A DNA stretch of 34,664 nt. It comes from DATEPR01 sp036269975. GTDB taxonomy: Bacteria > Actinomycetota > Actinomycetes > Mycobacteriales > Pseudonocardiaceae. The DNA lies in contig DATBDL010000302.1 in assembly GCA_036269975.1 (NCBI GenBank), forward strand, positions 1 to 34,664. The letters are read 5' to 3'. This document shows, piece after piece, positions 27,057 to 34,664 of this stretch. How positions within the stretch are numbered: position 1 is the stretch's first letter; each line of letters opens with the position of its first letter. The position numbers and the translations under genes were made by a program. The notes under the pieces were generated by a model. It was given only the letters and a program-made list of their open reading frames with translations, had not been told where the DNA came from and made no database searches.

Positions 27057-27134
27057 GCGTTGGCTTAGCGAGGCGGTTCCGGCCGGCGCGGGTTGGCGAG
27101 GCGGGATGTCGGATGGAGTGATCGGAGGCGGCGC

Positions 27135-28334
27135 GTGACGGTGACTGTGATCGGGGTCGATGGGGCCGTTCTGCCGCCCGGTGGTGCTGAGCTGCTCGCA
27201 CGCGCGACATTGGTGGTCGGCGGTCGGCGGCATCTGGTTCGGCACGCTGCCGGGGCCGCCAAGACCATCGAACTCGGGCCGCTCGACGAGGCTGTTCGAC
27301 TCCTGCCCGGCTTTGCCGGCGACAAGGCGGCCGAACACGCCGTCGTGCTGGCTTCCGGTGATCCTGGGTTCTTCGGGGTCGTCCGGGCCCTGCGTGCCGC
27401 CTCGATATCGGTGGACGTGCTGCCTGCCGTCTCCAGTGTGCAGCGGATTGCCGCGCTCGTCGGGCGGTCCTGGGACGACGTCGCCGTCGTCAGCGCGCAT
27501 GGGCGGGATCTTGGGCCCGCACTGAACGTCTGCCGCACGCATCGGGTCGTCGCCGTGTTGACCGGGCCTGGTGCCGGGCCGGCCGAGATCGGGGCCGGAC
27601 TGAGCGGCTGGCGGCGAAATCTCGCGGTCGCCGAGGATCTCGGCGGGCCGGACGAACGACTGTCCGTTGTGGACGCGGCCAGGGCGGACCGGCCTTGGCG
27701 GGAGCCGAATGTCGTGCTCTGCCTGCCGGAGTCCGAGCCCGTTTCGGAACGTGCCTGGTTGGCCGGTGGGATGAGCGTTCCGCCCGGCGACGGTTGGGCG
27801 TTGGACGAGGATCTGTTCGCGCACCGCGACGGCATGGTCACCAAGCCGGAGGTACGCGCGCTGGCCCTGGCACGGCTGGCGCCTCGGCCGGGTACGTTGG
27901 TCTGGGACGTCGGCGCCGGGTCCGGTGCTGTGGGCATCGAGTGTGGCCGGATGGGGTCCGCCGTGATCGCGGTCGAACGGGATGCCGCTCAGTGTGTGCG
28001 CATCGTGGCCAACGCCGCCCGTTACGGGGTGGACATTCGGCTCGAGGATGCGGCCGCGCCGGACATCCTGGCCGACCTGCCACGGCCGGACTCGGTCTTC
28101 GTCGGCGGTGGTGGGCCGACCGTGGTGCGGGCCTGCGCGAACGTCGGCGCCGCACGGGTGGTGGTGGCGCTCGCGTCGTTGGATCGGTTCGCGCTGTGCC
28201 GGGACGCGTTGCGGTCCGGTGGTTACCAGGTCGACGGAGCGCAGATCAGTGCCGCCCGGCTGACCGGCCTACCGGACGGCACCAGCCGGCTGACCGGCGG
28301 AAACCCCGTTCTGGTGATGTGGGGCACCCGGTGA
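27135..28334 (+). CDS. cobL: Precorrin-6Y C5,15-methyltransferase (decarboxylating), CobL
   Basis: Bifunctional enzyme: the N-terminal CbiE-type domain (about 1-200; TVTVIGVDGAVLPPGGAELLARA, VVLASGDPGFFGVVRAL) methylates, and the C-terminal CbiT-type domain (about 225-399) methylates and decarboxylates, with its SAM motif VWDVGAGSGAVGIECGRMG at about 256-274. The preceding HRDGMVTKPEVRALALA is the standard CbiT entry. The 399-residue length is normal for the fusion. GTG 27135 is supported by GGAGG six bases upstream (27124-27128). It overlaps the next gene by GTGA. Whether it is in the same transcript as cobM is not certain given the 78-base gap. Confidence 0.95.
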   Translation: MTVTVIGVDGAVLPPGGAELLARATLVVGGRRHLVRHAAGAAKTIELGPLDEAVRLLPGFAGDKAAEHAVVLASGDPGFFGVVRALRAASISVDVLPAVSSVQRIAALVGRSWDDVAVVSAHGRDLGPALNVCRTHRVVAVLTGPGAGPAEIGAGLSGWRRNLAVAEDLGGPDERLSVVDAARADRPWREPNVVLCLPESEPVSERAWLAGGMSVPPGDGWALDEDLFAHRDGMVTKPEVRALALARLAPRPGTLVWDVGAGSGAVGIECGRMGSAVIAVERDAAQCVRIVANAARYGVDIRLEDAAAPDILADLPRPDSVFVGGGGPTVVRACANVGAARVVVALASLDRFALCRDALRSGGYQVDGAQISAARLTGLPDGTSRLTGGNPVLVMWGTR

Positions 28335-30058
28335 TCGGACTGTTCGCCGTCACGGCCGCCGGCAGGCGGGCGGCGACCGAGCTGGTCAAGGGACTCGACT
28401 CGGCGGTGATCATGGACGGTCCGATCGGGCCAGCGTTACGCCGTAGCTGGCCGGATCTGGACGCCGCGGTGTTCTTCCTGGCCACCGGCGCGACCGTACG
28501 GCTGATCGCACCGTTGCTCGACGACAAGGCGACCGATCCGGGCGTGGTGTGCGTGGACGAGGCGCGCCGGTTCGCGGTGGCACTGGCCGGCGGGCACGGC
28601 GGCGGCTCCAACGCGCTGGCCGAGCGGGTCGCGGCGTTGCTCGGCTGCACGCCCGTCGTGACCACCGCGTCCGACTCGACCGGGAGCACGCCGCTGGACG
28701 AGGTCGTCGCGCTGTTGGACGCGACCGTCGACGGCGACCTGGCCGCGTGCGGTGTCGCCCTGTTGGACGGCGCCGGAGTCCGGATCGTCAACCCGCTCGG
28801 TTTTCCGTTGCCGGCCCTGCCCGGCACCGTCGGAGATCCACAGTGGACGATCCGGATCGACGACCGGCTGGCAGAGGCCGAATCGGACCGGAACACGCTT
28901 CGGCTCGTCCCGCCGACGCTGGTGGTCGGCATCGGATCGGCGCGTGGTGTGTCCGCCGACGCCGTCAAGGCGGCCCTCGCCCGCCTGGAAACCGAACACG
29001 GCTTCGACCTGCGGGCCGTCCGCGCCTTCGCCACCGTCGACCGCAAGGCCGACGAGCAGGGCATCAAGGACGCCGTCACCGACTGGGCGTTCTGGCACTG
29101 GCACCCCGAGCCCACCCTGCACGTCTACGCCGCGGAAACCCTGGCCACGGTCGACGTGCCCAATCCGAGCGAGATCGTCAACGCCGAGGTCGGCACGCCG
29201 AGTGTCGCCGAAGCCGCCGCGTTGACGGCCGCGCGTGAGCTGGCGGGCGGTGCGCCGGTCGAGCTCGTGGTGCCGAAGATCAAGGCGGACAACGTCACCG
29301 TGGCCGCGGCGCGCGTCCGGCCGCGCGGCCGGCTCGCCGTGATCGGGCTCGGACCCGGCGCGGCCGACCTGCGTACACCGAGGGCGGAAGCCGAACTGCG
29401 TCGGGCGTCCGTGGTCGTCGGGCTGGACTCCTACGTCGACCAGATTCGCCGGCTGCTGCGGCCGGGCACGGAGATCAGGGCCAGTGGGCTGGGTGCTGAG
29501 GAGCAGCGCGCGAGCGATGCGGTCGAACTGGCCGCGACCGGACATGCGGTGGCGCTGATCGGGTCCGGCGACGCGGGTGTCTACGCGATGGCCAGCCCGG
29601 CGTTGGAACGGTGCCCGGCCGAGGTCGAGGTGGTCGGCGTGCCTGGGGTGACGGCGGCGCTGGCCGCCGCCGCGCTGCTCGGCGCGCCGTTGGGCCACGA
29701 TCACGCCGTGATCAGCCTGTCCGACCTGCACACCCCGTGGCCGGCGATCGAACGCCGGGTCAGGGCGGCGGCGGAGGGCGATTTCGTCGTCTGCTTCTAC
29801 AATCCGCGCTCCGCTGATCGAGACTGGCAGTTGCGGTCGGCGTTGACGGAGTTGGCCAAACACCGGCCGCCGGGCACCCCGGTGGGTGCGGTGCGGCAGG
29901 CCAGCCGGACCGGACAGCGCGTGTGGTACGCACCGATCGCCGAGTTCGACGCCGACGACGTCGACATGCTGACGACCGTGGTGGTCGGGTCGTCGCAGAC
30001 CAGGATGGTCGGCGGGCGGATGGTCACACCGCGCGGTTATGCCTGGATGTCGCAGTAG
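28331..30058 (+). CDS. cobJ: CbiG-CobJ fusion: (cobalt-)precorrin-5A hydrolase plus precorrin-3B C17-methyltransferase
   Basis: 575 residues. Residues 1-330 are CbiG-like: FFLATGATVRLIAPLLDDKATDPGVVCVDE, ALAGGHGGGSNALAERVA, then a C-terminal CbiG part with VVGIGSARGVSADAVKAAL and ELVVPKIKADNVTVAAAR. CbiG opens the delta-lactone of cobalt-precorrin-5A, releasing acetaldehyde, in the anaerobic route. From about residue 332 (RGRLAVIGLGPGAADLRTPRAE) to the end is a complete CobJ/CbiH methylase with GSGDAGVYAMASPALE and FVVCFYNPRSADRDWQL, which performs ring contraction. CobJ in aerobic producers normally depends on CobG, not seen here. GTG 28331 overlaps the cobL stop. CbiG-CobJ fusions are known in actinobacteria, so the fusion itself is not new. 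Confidence 0.93.
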   Translation: MIGLFAVTAAGRRAATELVKGLDSAVIMDGPIGPALRRSWPDLDAAVFFLATGATVRLIAPLLDDKATDPGVVCVDEARRFAVALAGGHGGGSNALAERVAALLGCTPVVTTASDSTGSTPLDEVVALLDATVDGDLAACGVALLDGAGVRIVNPLGFPLPALPGTVGDPQWTIRIDDRLAEAESDRNTLRLVPPTLVVGIGSARGVSADAVKAALARLETEHGFDLRAVRAFATVDRKADEQGIKDAVTDWAFWHWHPEPTLHVYAAETLATVDVPNPSEIVNAEVGTPSVAEAAALTAARELAGGAPVELVVPKIKADNVTVAAARVRPRGRLAVIGLGPGAADLRTPRAEAELRRASVVVGLDSYVDQIRRLLRPGTEIRASGLGAEEQRASDAVELAATGHAVALIGSGDAGVYAMASPALERCPAEVEVVGVPGVTAALAAAALLGAPLGHDHAVISLSDLHTPWPAIERRVRAAAEGDFVVCFYNPRSADRDWQLRSALTELAKHRPPGTPVGAVRQASRTGQRVWYAPIAEFDADDVDMLTTVVVGSSQTRMVGGRMVTPRGYAWMSQ

Positions 30059-30074
30059 CCAGTAGCTTGCATTT

Positions 30075-30087
30075 GTCCATTATGGAC
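30075..30087. promoter_or_regulatory. Perfect 13-bp palindrome, probable operator of the CDF transporter gene
   Basis: GTCCAT-T-ATGGAC lies 24 bases upstream of the transporter ATG. TAGCCT (30098-30103) is a -10 candidate exactly 7 bases before that ATG. TTGTCC (30073-30078) would be a -35 with a long 19-base spacer, a spacing seen in MerR-type metal-responsive promoters, but the palindrome is not centred in it. An ArsR-, MerR- or other metal sensor is an equally open possibility; no regulator gene lies beside it. Confidence 0.5.
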
Positions 30088-30110
30088 CGATCGCGGCTAG
30101 CCTGGTGGCC

Positions 30111-31034
30111 ATGCCACATTTCGTGCCGCACAGCCACGACACGGCCGACCAGCTCGACGCGCGGCTCGCCGGCAGTCGCGCCGGTATGCGCACGTTGTGG
30201 GGGTCGTTCGGCGTACTGCTGGCGACCGCACTGATCCAAGCCGGCGTCGTCTGGCTGACCGGGTCGGTCGCGCTGCTGTCGGACACCCTGCACAATCTGG
30301 CCGACGCCGGCACCGCGATCCCGCTCGCCGTGGCGTTCCGGCTCGGTGACCGGCCGCCGAGCCGCCGGTTCACCTACGGCTACGGCCGCGCCGAGGACCT
30401 GGCCGGGCTCGTCGTGCTGCTCGTGATCGCCGCGTCCGCCGTGCTCGCGTTGGCGGAATCGGTGCATCGGCTGGTGCGGCCGGCCCAGGTCGGCTACCTG
30501 CCGGCGTTGGCCGTTGCCGCCGTGATCGGCTTCGCCGGCAACGAGATCGCGGCTCGCCGGCGGATTCGGACCGGACGGCGGATCGGCTCGGCGGCGCTGG
30601 TCGCGGACGGCATGCACGCCCGGATCGACGGGTTCACCTCACTGTCCGTGCTGGTCGCGGCCGGTGGTGCCGCGATCGGGTGGCGTTGGGTCGACCCGGT
30701 TGTCGGTCTCGTCGTCGCGCTGGCCATCGGGTTCATGCTGGTCGGCGCGGCGCGCGGGGTGCTCGGGCGGCTGCTGGACGCGGCCGACCCGGACCTGGTG
30801 GCCAAGGCCGGCGAGTTGGCCGCCGGAACCCCAGGTGTACTGGCCGTCGAGGAGCTGCGGCTACGGTGGTCGGGGCACGGGCAGTTGGCCGAGGTGACCG
30901 TGGTCGTGGACCGTGAGCTGAGCCTGGCGCGGGCACACGGCATCGCGCACGATGTGGAACACAGGCTGCGACACGGTCTGCCGAAGCTGGTCCGTGCGCA
31001 TGTGCATCCGCATCCTGGGATGGACACGGTGTGA
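30111..31034 (+). CDS. Cation diffusion facilitator (CDF) family metal transporter
   Basis: 307-residue inner-membrane protein with six hydrophobic segments and a cytoplasmic C-terminal domain. The intramembrane metal site is HD-HD: His61 and Asp65 in SDTLHNLADAG (segment 2), His169 and Asp173 in DGMHARIDGF (segment 5). HD-HD sites are commonly zinc-selective, DD-HD less so. A histidine-bearing N-terminus (MPHFVPHSHD) and HVHPHPG at the C-terminus add possible metal-binding residues. It sits between cobJ and cobH, so export of cobalt, or of a competing metal such as zinc that could be misinserted by the chelatases, is plausible. ATG 30111 is favoured for a leaderless transcript; GTG 30105 also in frame. 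A palindrome upstream suggests its own control. Confidence 0.92.
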   Translation: MPHFVPHSHDTADQLDARLAGSRAGMRTLWGSFGVLLATALIQAGVVWLTGSVALLSDTLHNLADAGTAIPLAVAFRLGDRPPSRRFTYGYGRAEDLAGLVVLLVIAASAVLALAESVHRLVRPAQVGYLPALAVAAVIGFAGNEIAARRRIRTGRRIGSAALVADGMHARIDGFTSLSVLVAAGGAAIGWRWVDPVVGLVVALAIGFMLVGAARGVLGRLLDAADPDLVAKAGELAAGTPGVLAVEELRLRWSGHGQLAEVTVVVDRELSLARAHGIAHDVEHRLRHGLPKLVRAHVHPHPGMDTV

Positions 31035-31050
31035 CGACCGAGGAGCCACA

Positions 31051-31656
31051 TTGCGTGACGTTCATCCCATCGAGCGAAAGTCGTACCGCATCCTGCGGGA
31101 ACGCGTCGACACCGACCCGCTGCCGCCGTACACGCGAGCCGTGGTCGAGCGGGTGATCCACGCCACGGCCGACACGACGTGGCTCGGCGAGTTGTGGACC
31201 GAGGAAACCGTGCTGTACCACGGTAGGGCCGCGCTGCTGGACGGTGCGCCGGTCGTGACGGACGCGCGGATGGTCGCGGCCGGCATCACCAGCCGGGAGT
31301 GTGTCGTCGGTCTCGATCTACCCGGTGTCGCCGAGTTGGCGCGGGATGCGGACATCACGCGGTCGGCGGCCGGGATTCGCCTTGCGGCGCAACAGTATGC
31401 GAAGGGCGCGGTGTGGGTGATCGGGAACGCGCCGACCGCCCTGCTCGAGTTGGTCGCGCAGTGCAACTTCGGCGGGGTCCAGCCGGCCATGGTCGTGGCG
31501 GTGCCGGTGGGTTTCGTCGATGCGGTGACCTCGAAGGCCACTGTCCGGATGATCGGCCTGCCGGTGGTCAGCAATCTGAGTGAACGTGGCGGTGCGTCGG
31601 TGGCGGCCGCGATCGTGAACGCGTTGCTGTACTTCGACGAGGAGGAGTACCAGTGA
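31051..31656 (+). CDS. cobH: Precorrin-8X methylmutase, CobH
   Basis: Moves the C-11 methyl group to C-12, giving hydrogenobyrinic acid (CbiC in the cobalt-first route). The 201-residue protein has the N-terminal HPIERKSYRILRERVD, the catalytic-His segment VVERVIHATADTTW, TDARMVAAGITSR, IGNAPTALLELV and VGFVDAVTSKATVRM, all as in the family. The start is TTG at 31051, preceded by GAGGAG with a 5-base spacer; no ATG or GTG in frame lies closer, so this is a supported rare start. It follows the CDF gene by 16 bases and overlaps the chelatase gene by GTGA. Confidence 0.95.
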   Translation: MRDVHPIERKSYRILRERVDTDPLPPYTRAVVERVIHATADTTWLGELWTEETVLYHGRAALLDGAPVVTDARMVAAGITSRECVVGLDLPGVAELARDADITRSAAGIRLAAQQYAKGAVWVIGNAPTALLELVAQCNFGGVQPAMVVAVPVGFVDAVTSKATVRMIGLPVVSNLSERGGASVAAAIVNALLYFDEEEYQ

Positions 31657-32540
31657 GCCCGGCGCCGTTGTTGCTGGTCGGACACGGCACGGTGGACGAG
31701 CGCGGTGTGGCCGAGTTCGCCGCGTTCACCGACCGGATGCGGCGCACGATGGTCGGTGCGGGGATCGACGTGGCCGGCGGTTTCATCGAACTGGCCGCGC
31801 CGTCGGTCAACGAGGCTTGGCGCGAACTGACCGCACGTGGTCATTCGCTGTTCGCCGCGGTGCCGTTGGTTCTTGTCGCGGCCGGGCACGCCAAGGGCGA
31901 CATACCCGCTGCCCTGGAACGGGAGGTGCGCCGCCGGCCGGGCACCCGTTACCGCTTCGGCCGGCCGCTGGGCCCGCATCCGACGCTGCTGGCGTTGATC
32001 GCGGACCGGATCGCCGCCGTGGCGCCCGAACCGGACACCGCCGTCGTGCTCGTCGGGCGCGGATCGACGGACCCGGACGCGAACGCCGAGGTCAGCAAGG
32101 TCGCGCGGTTGTTGCAGGAGACACGGGGTTTTCCGTTCGTGGAGACCGCGTTCGTGTCACTGGCGCGGCCGAACGTGACGGAAGGGCTGCGACGGGCGGT
32201 GTTGCTGGGGGCGCGGCGGATCGTGGTCGCGCCGTATTTCCTTTTCGACGGCGTGCTGCCGCAGCGGGTGGTGGCGCAGGCGCTCGCGTTCGCGGAACCG
32301 GGGGTCGACGTGCGGGTCGCCGGGTATCTGGGTGATTGCGCGCCGCTCGCGGACCTGGTGGTCGAGCGGTATCACGAGGCGCTGCACGGGGACATCAGGA
32401 TGAACTGCGACACGTGCGCGTACCGCGTGCTGCTGCCTGGGTTCGAGGACAAGCTCGGCGCCCCGCAGACCCCGCACCACCATCCGGACGATCCTGCACA
32501 CGGGCACGGTCACGGTCATGCTGGTGTCCGTGATGACTGA
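31653..32540 (+). CDS. CbiX-type sirohydrochlorin chelatase with C-terminal MxCxxC and His-rich tail
   Basis: 295 residues in two homologous halves. Active-site histidines are His11 (LLLVGHGTVD) and His79 (VLVAAGHAKGDIP) in the first half; the second half has VVLVGRGSTDPDANAEV and APYFLFDGVLPQRV. The tail carries M250-N-C252-D-T-C255, the MxCxxC motif reported to hold an iron-sulfur cluster in long CbiX, followed by HHH and HGHGHGH (seven His in the last 21). CbiX inserts cobalt into sirohydrochlorin (early-insertion route); iron insertion for siroheme (SirB-like) is an alternative because it overlaps the CysG-type gene by 8 bases. Coexistence with CobN is notable. Start GTG overlaps the cobH stop. 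Confidence 0.92.
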   Translation: MSPAPLLLVGHGTVDERGVAEFAAFTDRMRRTMVGAGIDVAGGFIELAAPSVNEAWRELTARGHSLFAAVPLVLVAAGHAKGDIPAALEREVRRRPGTRYRFGRPLGPHPTLLALIADRIAAVAPEPDTAVVLVGRGSTDPDANAEVSKVARLLQETRGFPFVETAFVSLARPNVTEGLRRAVLLGARRIVVAPYFLFDGVLPQRVVAQALAFAEPGVDVRVAGYLGDCAPLADLVVERYHEALHGDIRMNCDTCAYRVLLPGFEDKLGAPQTPHHHPDDPAHGHGHGHAGVRDD

Positions 32541-33738
32541 GCGGCACTACCTGGCGGGCCTCGACCTGACCGGCCGGCGCGTCGTCGTCGTCGGTGGGGG
32601 GACGGTCGCGCAGCGCAGGCTGCCCCGGCTGGTGTCGGCCGGCGCGCGGGTCGAGCTGATCTCGCCGCACGTGACGCCGGCCGTGCAGGGCATGGCCGAC
32701 GCCGGTGAGATCACGTGGCACCCACGCCGTTACGCCGCCGGCGATCTCGACGGCGCGTGGTACGTCGTGACGTGCACGAACGACGCCGCGGTCAACGAAG
32801 CCGTGGCTGGAGAAGCCTTGCACAGCAGGGTGTTCTGCGTGCGCTCGGACGCCGGCACGCGTGGCACCGCCGTCACGCCGGCGGTTGGCGAGCACGACGG
32901 CCTGCTGGTCGGGGTCCTGGCCGGCGGCGAGCCACGCCGTTCGGCAGCGGTCCGGGACGGAGTGCTGGACGCGTTGCGCGAAGGACGGGTGTCCGACGCG
33001 GCCGGTGCCGCGGTGCCCGGCGTCGCGCTGGTCGGCGGCGGGCCCGGCGATCCGGAGCTGATCACCGTGCGCGGCCGGCGACTGCTGGCCAGGGCCGATG
33101 TCGTCGTCGTCGACCGCTTGGCGCCACGCGAGCTGTTGGACGAGCTGCCGCCGCACGTGCTCGTGGTGGACGCGGCGAAGATCCCCTACGGCCGCGCGGC
33201 CAGCCAGGACGTGATCAACACCACGCTGATCGAACACGCGAAGGCCGGCCGGTTCGTCGTCCGCCTCAAGGGCGGCGACCCGTACGTGTTCGGACGCGGT
33301 TTCGAGGAGGTGCTCGCGTGCGCCGAAGCGGGCGTGCCGGTCACCGTCGTACCGGGTGTGACCAGCGCGTTCGGCGTGCCGGCCGTGGCAGGGGTGCCGG
33401 TGACGCATCGCGGGGTGGCGCACGAGGTCGTCGTGGTTTCCGGCCACGTCGGGCCGGCCGATCCTCGGTCGCTGGTGGACTGGCCGGCACTGGCCCGGCT
33501 GCGCGGCACGCTGGTGCTGCTGATGGCGGTCGAGCGGATCGGCGCGTTCGCGGACGTGCTGATCACCGGCGGCCGACCGGCGGACAGCCCGGTCGCGGTG
33601 ATCGCGGACGGTACGATGCGCACGGAACGGGTCCTGCGGTCGACCTTGGACAAGGTGGCGACCGACATCGTTTCGGCGGGCATCCGCCCGCCCGCGATCG
33701 TCGTCATCGGCCCGGTGACCGCGCTCGGTATGCGCTAG
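32533..33738 (+). CDS. cobA: Uroporphyrinogen-III C-methyltransferase fused to precorrin-2 dehydrogenase domain (CysG/CobA type)
   Basis: 401 residues. The N-terminal part (about 1-155) is the NAD-binding CysG-B/Met8 domain: VVVVGGGTVAQRRLPRL and CTNDAAVNEAV, but it is shorter than in E. coli CysG, lacking most of the helical dimerisation region. From about residue 162 (PGVALVGGGPGDPELITVRGRR) to the end is a full SUMT with IPYGRAASQDVIN, RLKGGDPYVFGRGFEEV and VPGVTSAFGVPAVAGVPVTHRG. It makes precorrin-2 and may oxidise it to sirohydrochlorin, the substrate of the CbiX protein encoded just upstream. ATG 32533 (MTERHYLAGLDL) matches the usual N-terminus; ATG 32518 adds five residues. Its stop shares CTAG with the convergent deaminase. 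The short N-terminal domain matches mycobacterial homologues. Confidence 0.94.
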   Translation: MTERHYLAGLDLTGRRVVVVGGGTVAQRRLPRLVSAGARVELISPHVTPAVQGMADAGEITWHPRRYAAGDLDGAWYVVTCTNDAAVNEAVAGEALHSRVFCVRSDAGTRGTAVTPAVGEHDGLLVGVLAGGEPRRSAAVRDGVLDALREGRVSDAAGAAVPGVALVGGGPGDPELITVRGRRLLARADVVVVDRLAPRELLDELPPHVLVVDAAKIPYGRAASQDVINTTLIEHAKAGRFVVRLKGGDPYVFGRGFEEVLACAEAGVPVTVVPGVTSAFGVPAVAGVPVTHRGVAHEVVVVSGHVGPADPRSLVDWPALARLRGTLVLLMAVERIGAFADVLITGGRPADSPVAVIADGTMRTERVLRSTLDKVATDIVSAGIRPPAIVVIGPVTALGMR

Positions 33739-34664
33739 TTCACGCCATGCCGGCGACCGACTTCGTCCACTGAGGTCAGCAGTTCCATCCGCGTCGTCTC
33801 ATCGCAGTAGGCGGCCCGGATGCCGGTGCGAGCCAGGTCGACCAGGTCCGTCGCGCCCAGGCCGAACGCCTCCGCTACCAGTTCGTACTCGCGGTTGAGG
33901 TTGGTGCCGAACATGCCGGGATCGTCCGTGCTCAGCGTGACCGGGACGCCGTGGCGCAGCAGCACCGGCAGCGGATGTGCGTCGATGTCGGGGACCGCGC
34001 GGGTGCACAGGTTCGACGTGGGGCACACCTCCAGCGGAATGTCGTTGTCCCGCAAGTGGTCCAGCAGCTTCGGGTCACTCACCGCGCCGATGCCGTGGCC
34101 GATTCGTTCCGCGCCGAGATCCCGGATGGCCGCCCACACCTCGTCGGGGCCGGTCGTCTCGCCCGCGTGGACGACACTGTGCAGCCCGGCCGCGCGGGCC
34201 CGCTCGAAGTGTTCGCGGAACAACGACCGTGGCGCTTCGGCCTCCGGCCCCGCCAGGCCGAGCGCGACCGTGCCGGCAGGGCGTTGGTTCAGTGCGAAAT
34301 CCGTCGTCTGCTCGGCCCATCCCGCTGTCGGACCGGGAATGTCGAAGATCCAGTTCAGCGTGACGCCGAACTCCCGCGCGGCCAGCTCCCGGCCCGTCGT
34401 CAGTGCGGCCGCCGTCTCATCGGCCGGCATGCCCACATAGAGATGGGCGAGCGCCGTCACGGTCACCTCGGCGTAGCGCACGTTGCTCGCCGCGGCGTCC
34501 CGCGCCAGGCCGGCGATCAGCGCGACGATGTCGTCCGGCGTCCGGACCAACAGTGCGACCAGTCGGTAGACGTCGAGGAAATGCGGGAAGTCACGGAAGG
34601 CGTAGAAGCGGATCAGCTCGTCCGGGTCGGTCGGCACGCCGCCGTCCGGATGGCGACGGGCCAG
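33735..34664 (-). CDS. Adenosine deaminase family protein (5' end outside the window)
   Basis: About 309 C-terminal residues of an amidohydrolase-fold purine deaminase. Visible are FYAFRDFPHFLDVYRLV, the metal His and proton-shuttle Glu in SVVHAGETTGP, the His of RIGHGIGAV, CPTSNLCTRAVPDIDAHP and the two Asp of TLSTDDPGMFGTNLNREYELV. The N-terminal HxHLDG metal motif must lie beyond 34664, since the frame stays open through LARRHPDGG to the window edge. Adenosine deaminase is the default call; the related aminodeoxyfutalosine deaminase of the futalosine menaquinone route cannot be excluded without the missing part. It is convergent with the cobA-type gene. Confidence 0.88.
   Translation of the reverse strand: MARRHPDGGVPTDPDELIRFYAFRDFPHFLDVYRLVALLVRTPDDIVALIAGLARDAAASNVRYAEVTVTALAHLYVGMPADETAAALTTGRELAAREFGVTLNWIFDIPGPTAGWAEQTTDFALNQRPAGTVALGLAGPEAEAPRSLFREHFERARAAGLHSVVHAGETTGPDEVWAAIRDLGAERIGHGIGAVSDPKLLDHLRDNDIPLEVCPTSNLCTRAVPDIDAHPLPVLLRHGVPVTLSTDDPGMFGTNLNREYELVAEAFGLGATDLVDLARTGIRAAYCDETTRMELLTSVDEVGRRHGVN

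Noticed and set aside
27057..27134. Small gene or terminator between cobM and cobL
   Set aside because: Only a partial direct repeat (GCGAGGCGG) and the cobL ribosome site are visible; no open frame with a ribosome site and no hairpin with U-run.
26022..27824. 600-codon minus-strand open frame opposite cobM and cobL
   Set aside because: Includes a Leu/Ala repeat that is only the complement of the cobM RQG repeat; no recognisable protein.

Overview
High-GC actinobacterial chromosome, most likely Pseudonocardiales (Kutzneria/Saccharothrix/Lentzea-like). The evidence is the strong G/C bias at third codon positions, many GTG starts, a mycothione reductase (mycothiol is confined to actinobacteria), a DUF574-type SAM methyltransferase, and a backbone gene order resembling the mycobacterial ispG - GNAT - map - mtr - ElaA-type GNAT - chelatase - cobO - cobB - cysG region. 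Genus-level placement is inference.

Layout. 1-3154: tail of an apparent Rip1/RseP site-2 protease, then ispG (isoprenoid MEP pathway), a DUF4081-type GNAT and type I methionine aminopeptidase. 3151-4677: cobQ, overlapping map by 4 bp. 4658-8803: accessory block with a broken FAD monooxygenase behind its TetR regulator, and a FadR-family GntR regulator divergent from a CynX/NimT-type MFS exporter. 8807-10824: mycothione reductase and a PEBP-like protein. 11008-15464: SAM methyltransferase translationally overlapping cobN, the large cobaltochelatase subunit. 15461-19265: TetR / dienelactone-hydrolase-like divergent pair, secreted trypsin-like protease, M48 metallopeptidase, ElaA-like GNAT. 19270-20445: bioF. 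20512-20663: cobalamin riboswitch with a likely Shine-Dalgarno-sequestering hairpin. 20714-33738: long cobalamin operon(s): ChlI/ChlD-like chelatase, cobO, cobB, cobI, cobM, cobL, cbiG-cobJ fusion, CDF metal transporter, cobH, cbiX-like chelatase, and a CysG-type cobA fusion. 33735-34664: 5'-truncated adenosine deaminase family gene.

How it works together. CysG/CobA makes precorrin-2 (and potentially sirohydrochlorin). CobI, CobJ, CobM, CobL and CobH build the corrin ring. CobB amidates it, CobN plus the ChlID-like subunit insert cobalt, CobO adenosylates and CobQ completes amidation to cobyric acid. The set is a hybrid: it carries a late-insertion chelatase (CobN) together with early-insertion-type parts (CbiX with Fe-S and His-rich tail, CbiG). 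No cobG, cobF/cbiD, cobK/cbiJ or lower-ligand/nucleotide-loop genes are in the window. The riboswitch precedes only the chelatase-cobO-cobB-cobI-cobM stretch directly; cobN and cobQ have no riboswitch of their own.

I found no mobile element, tRNA, rRNA or CRISPR. The most interesting departures from textbook are the hybrid chelatase set, the methyltransferase-cobN coupling, repeat-bearing insertions in CobB and CobM, a palindrome ahead of the CDF transporter, and the paired leaderless-type promoters at 16.1 kb.
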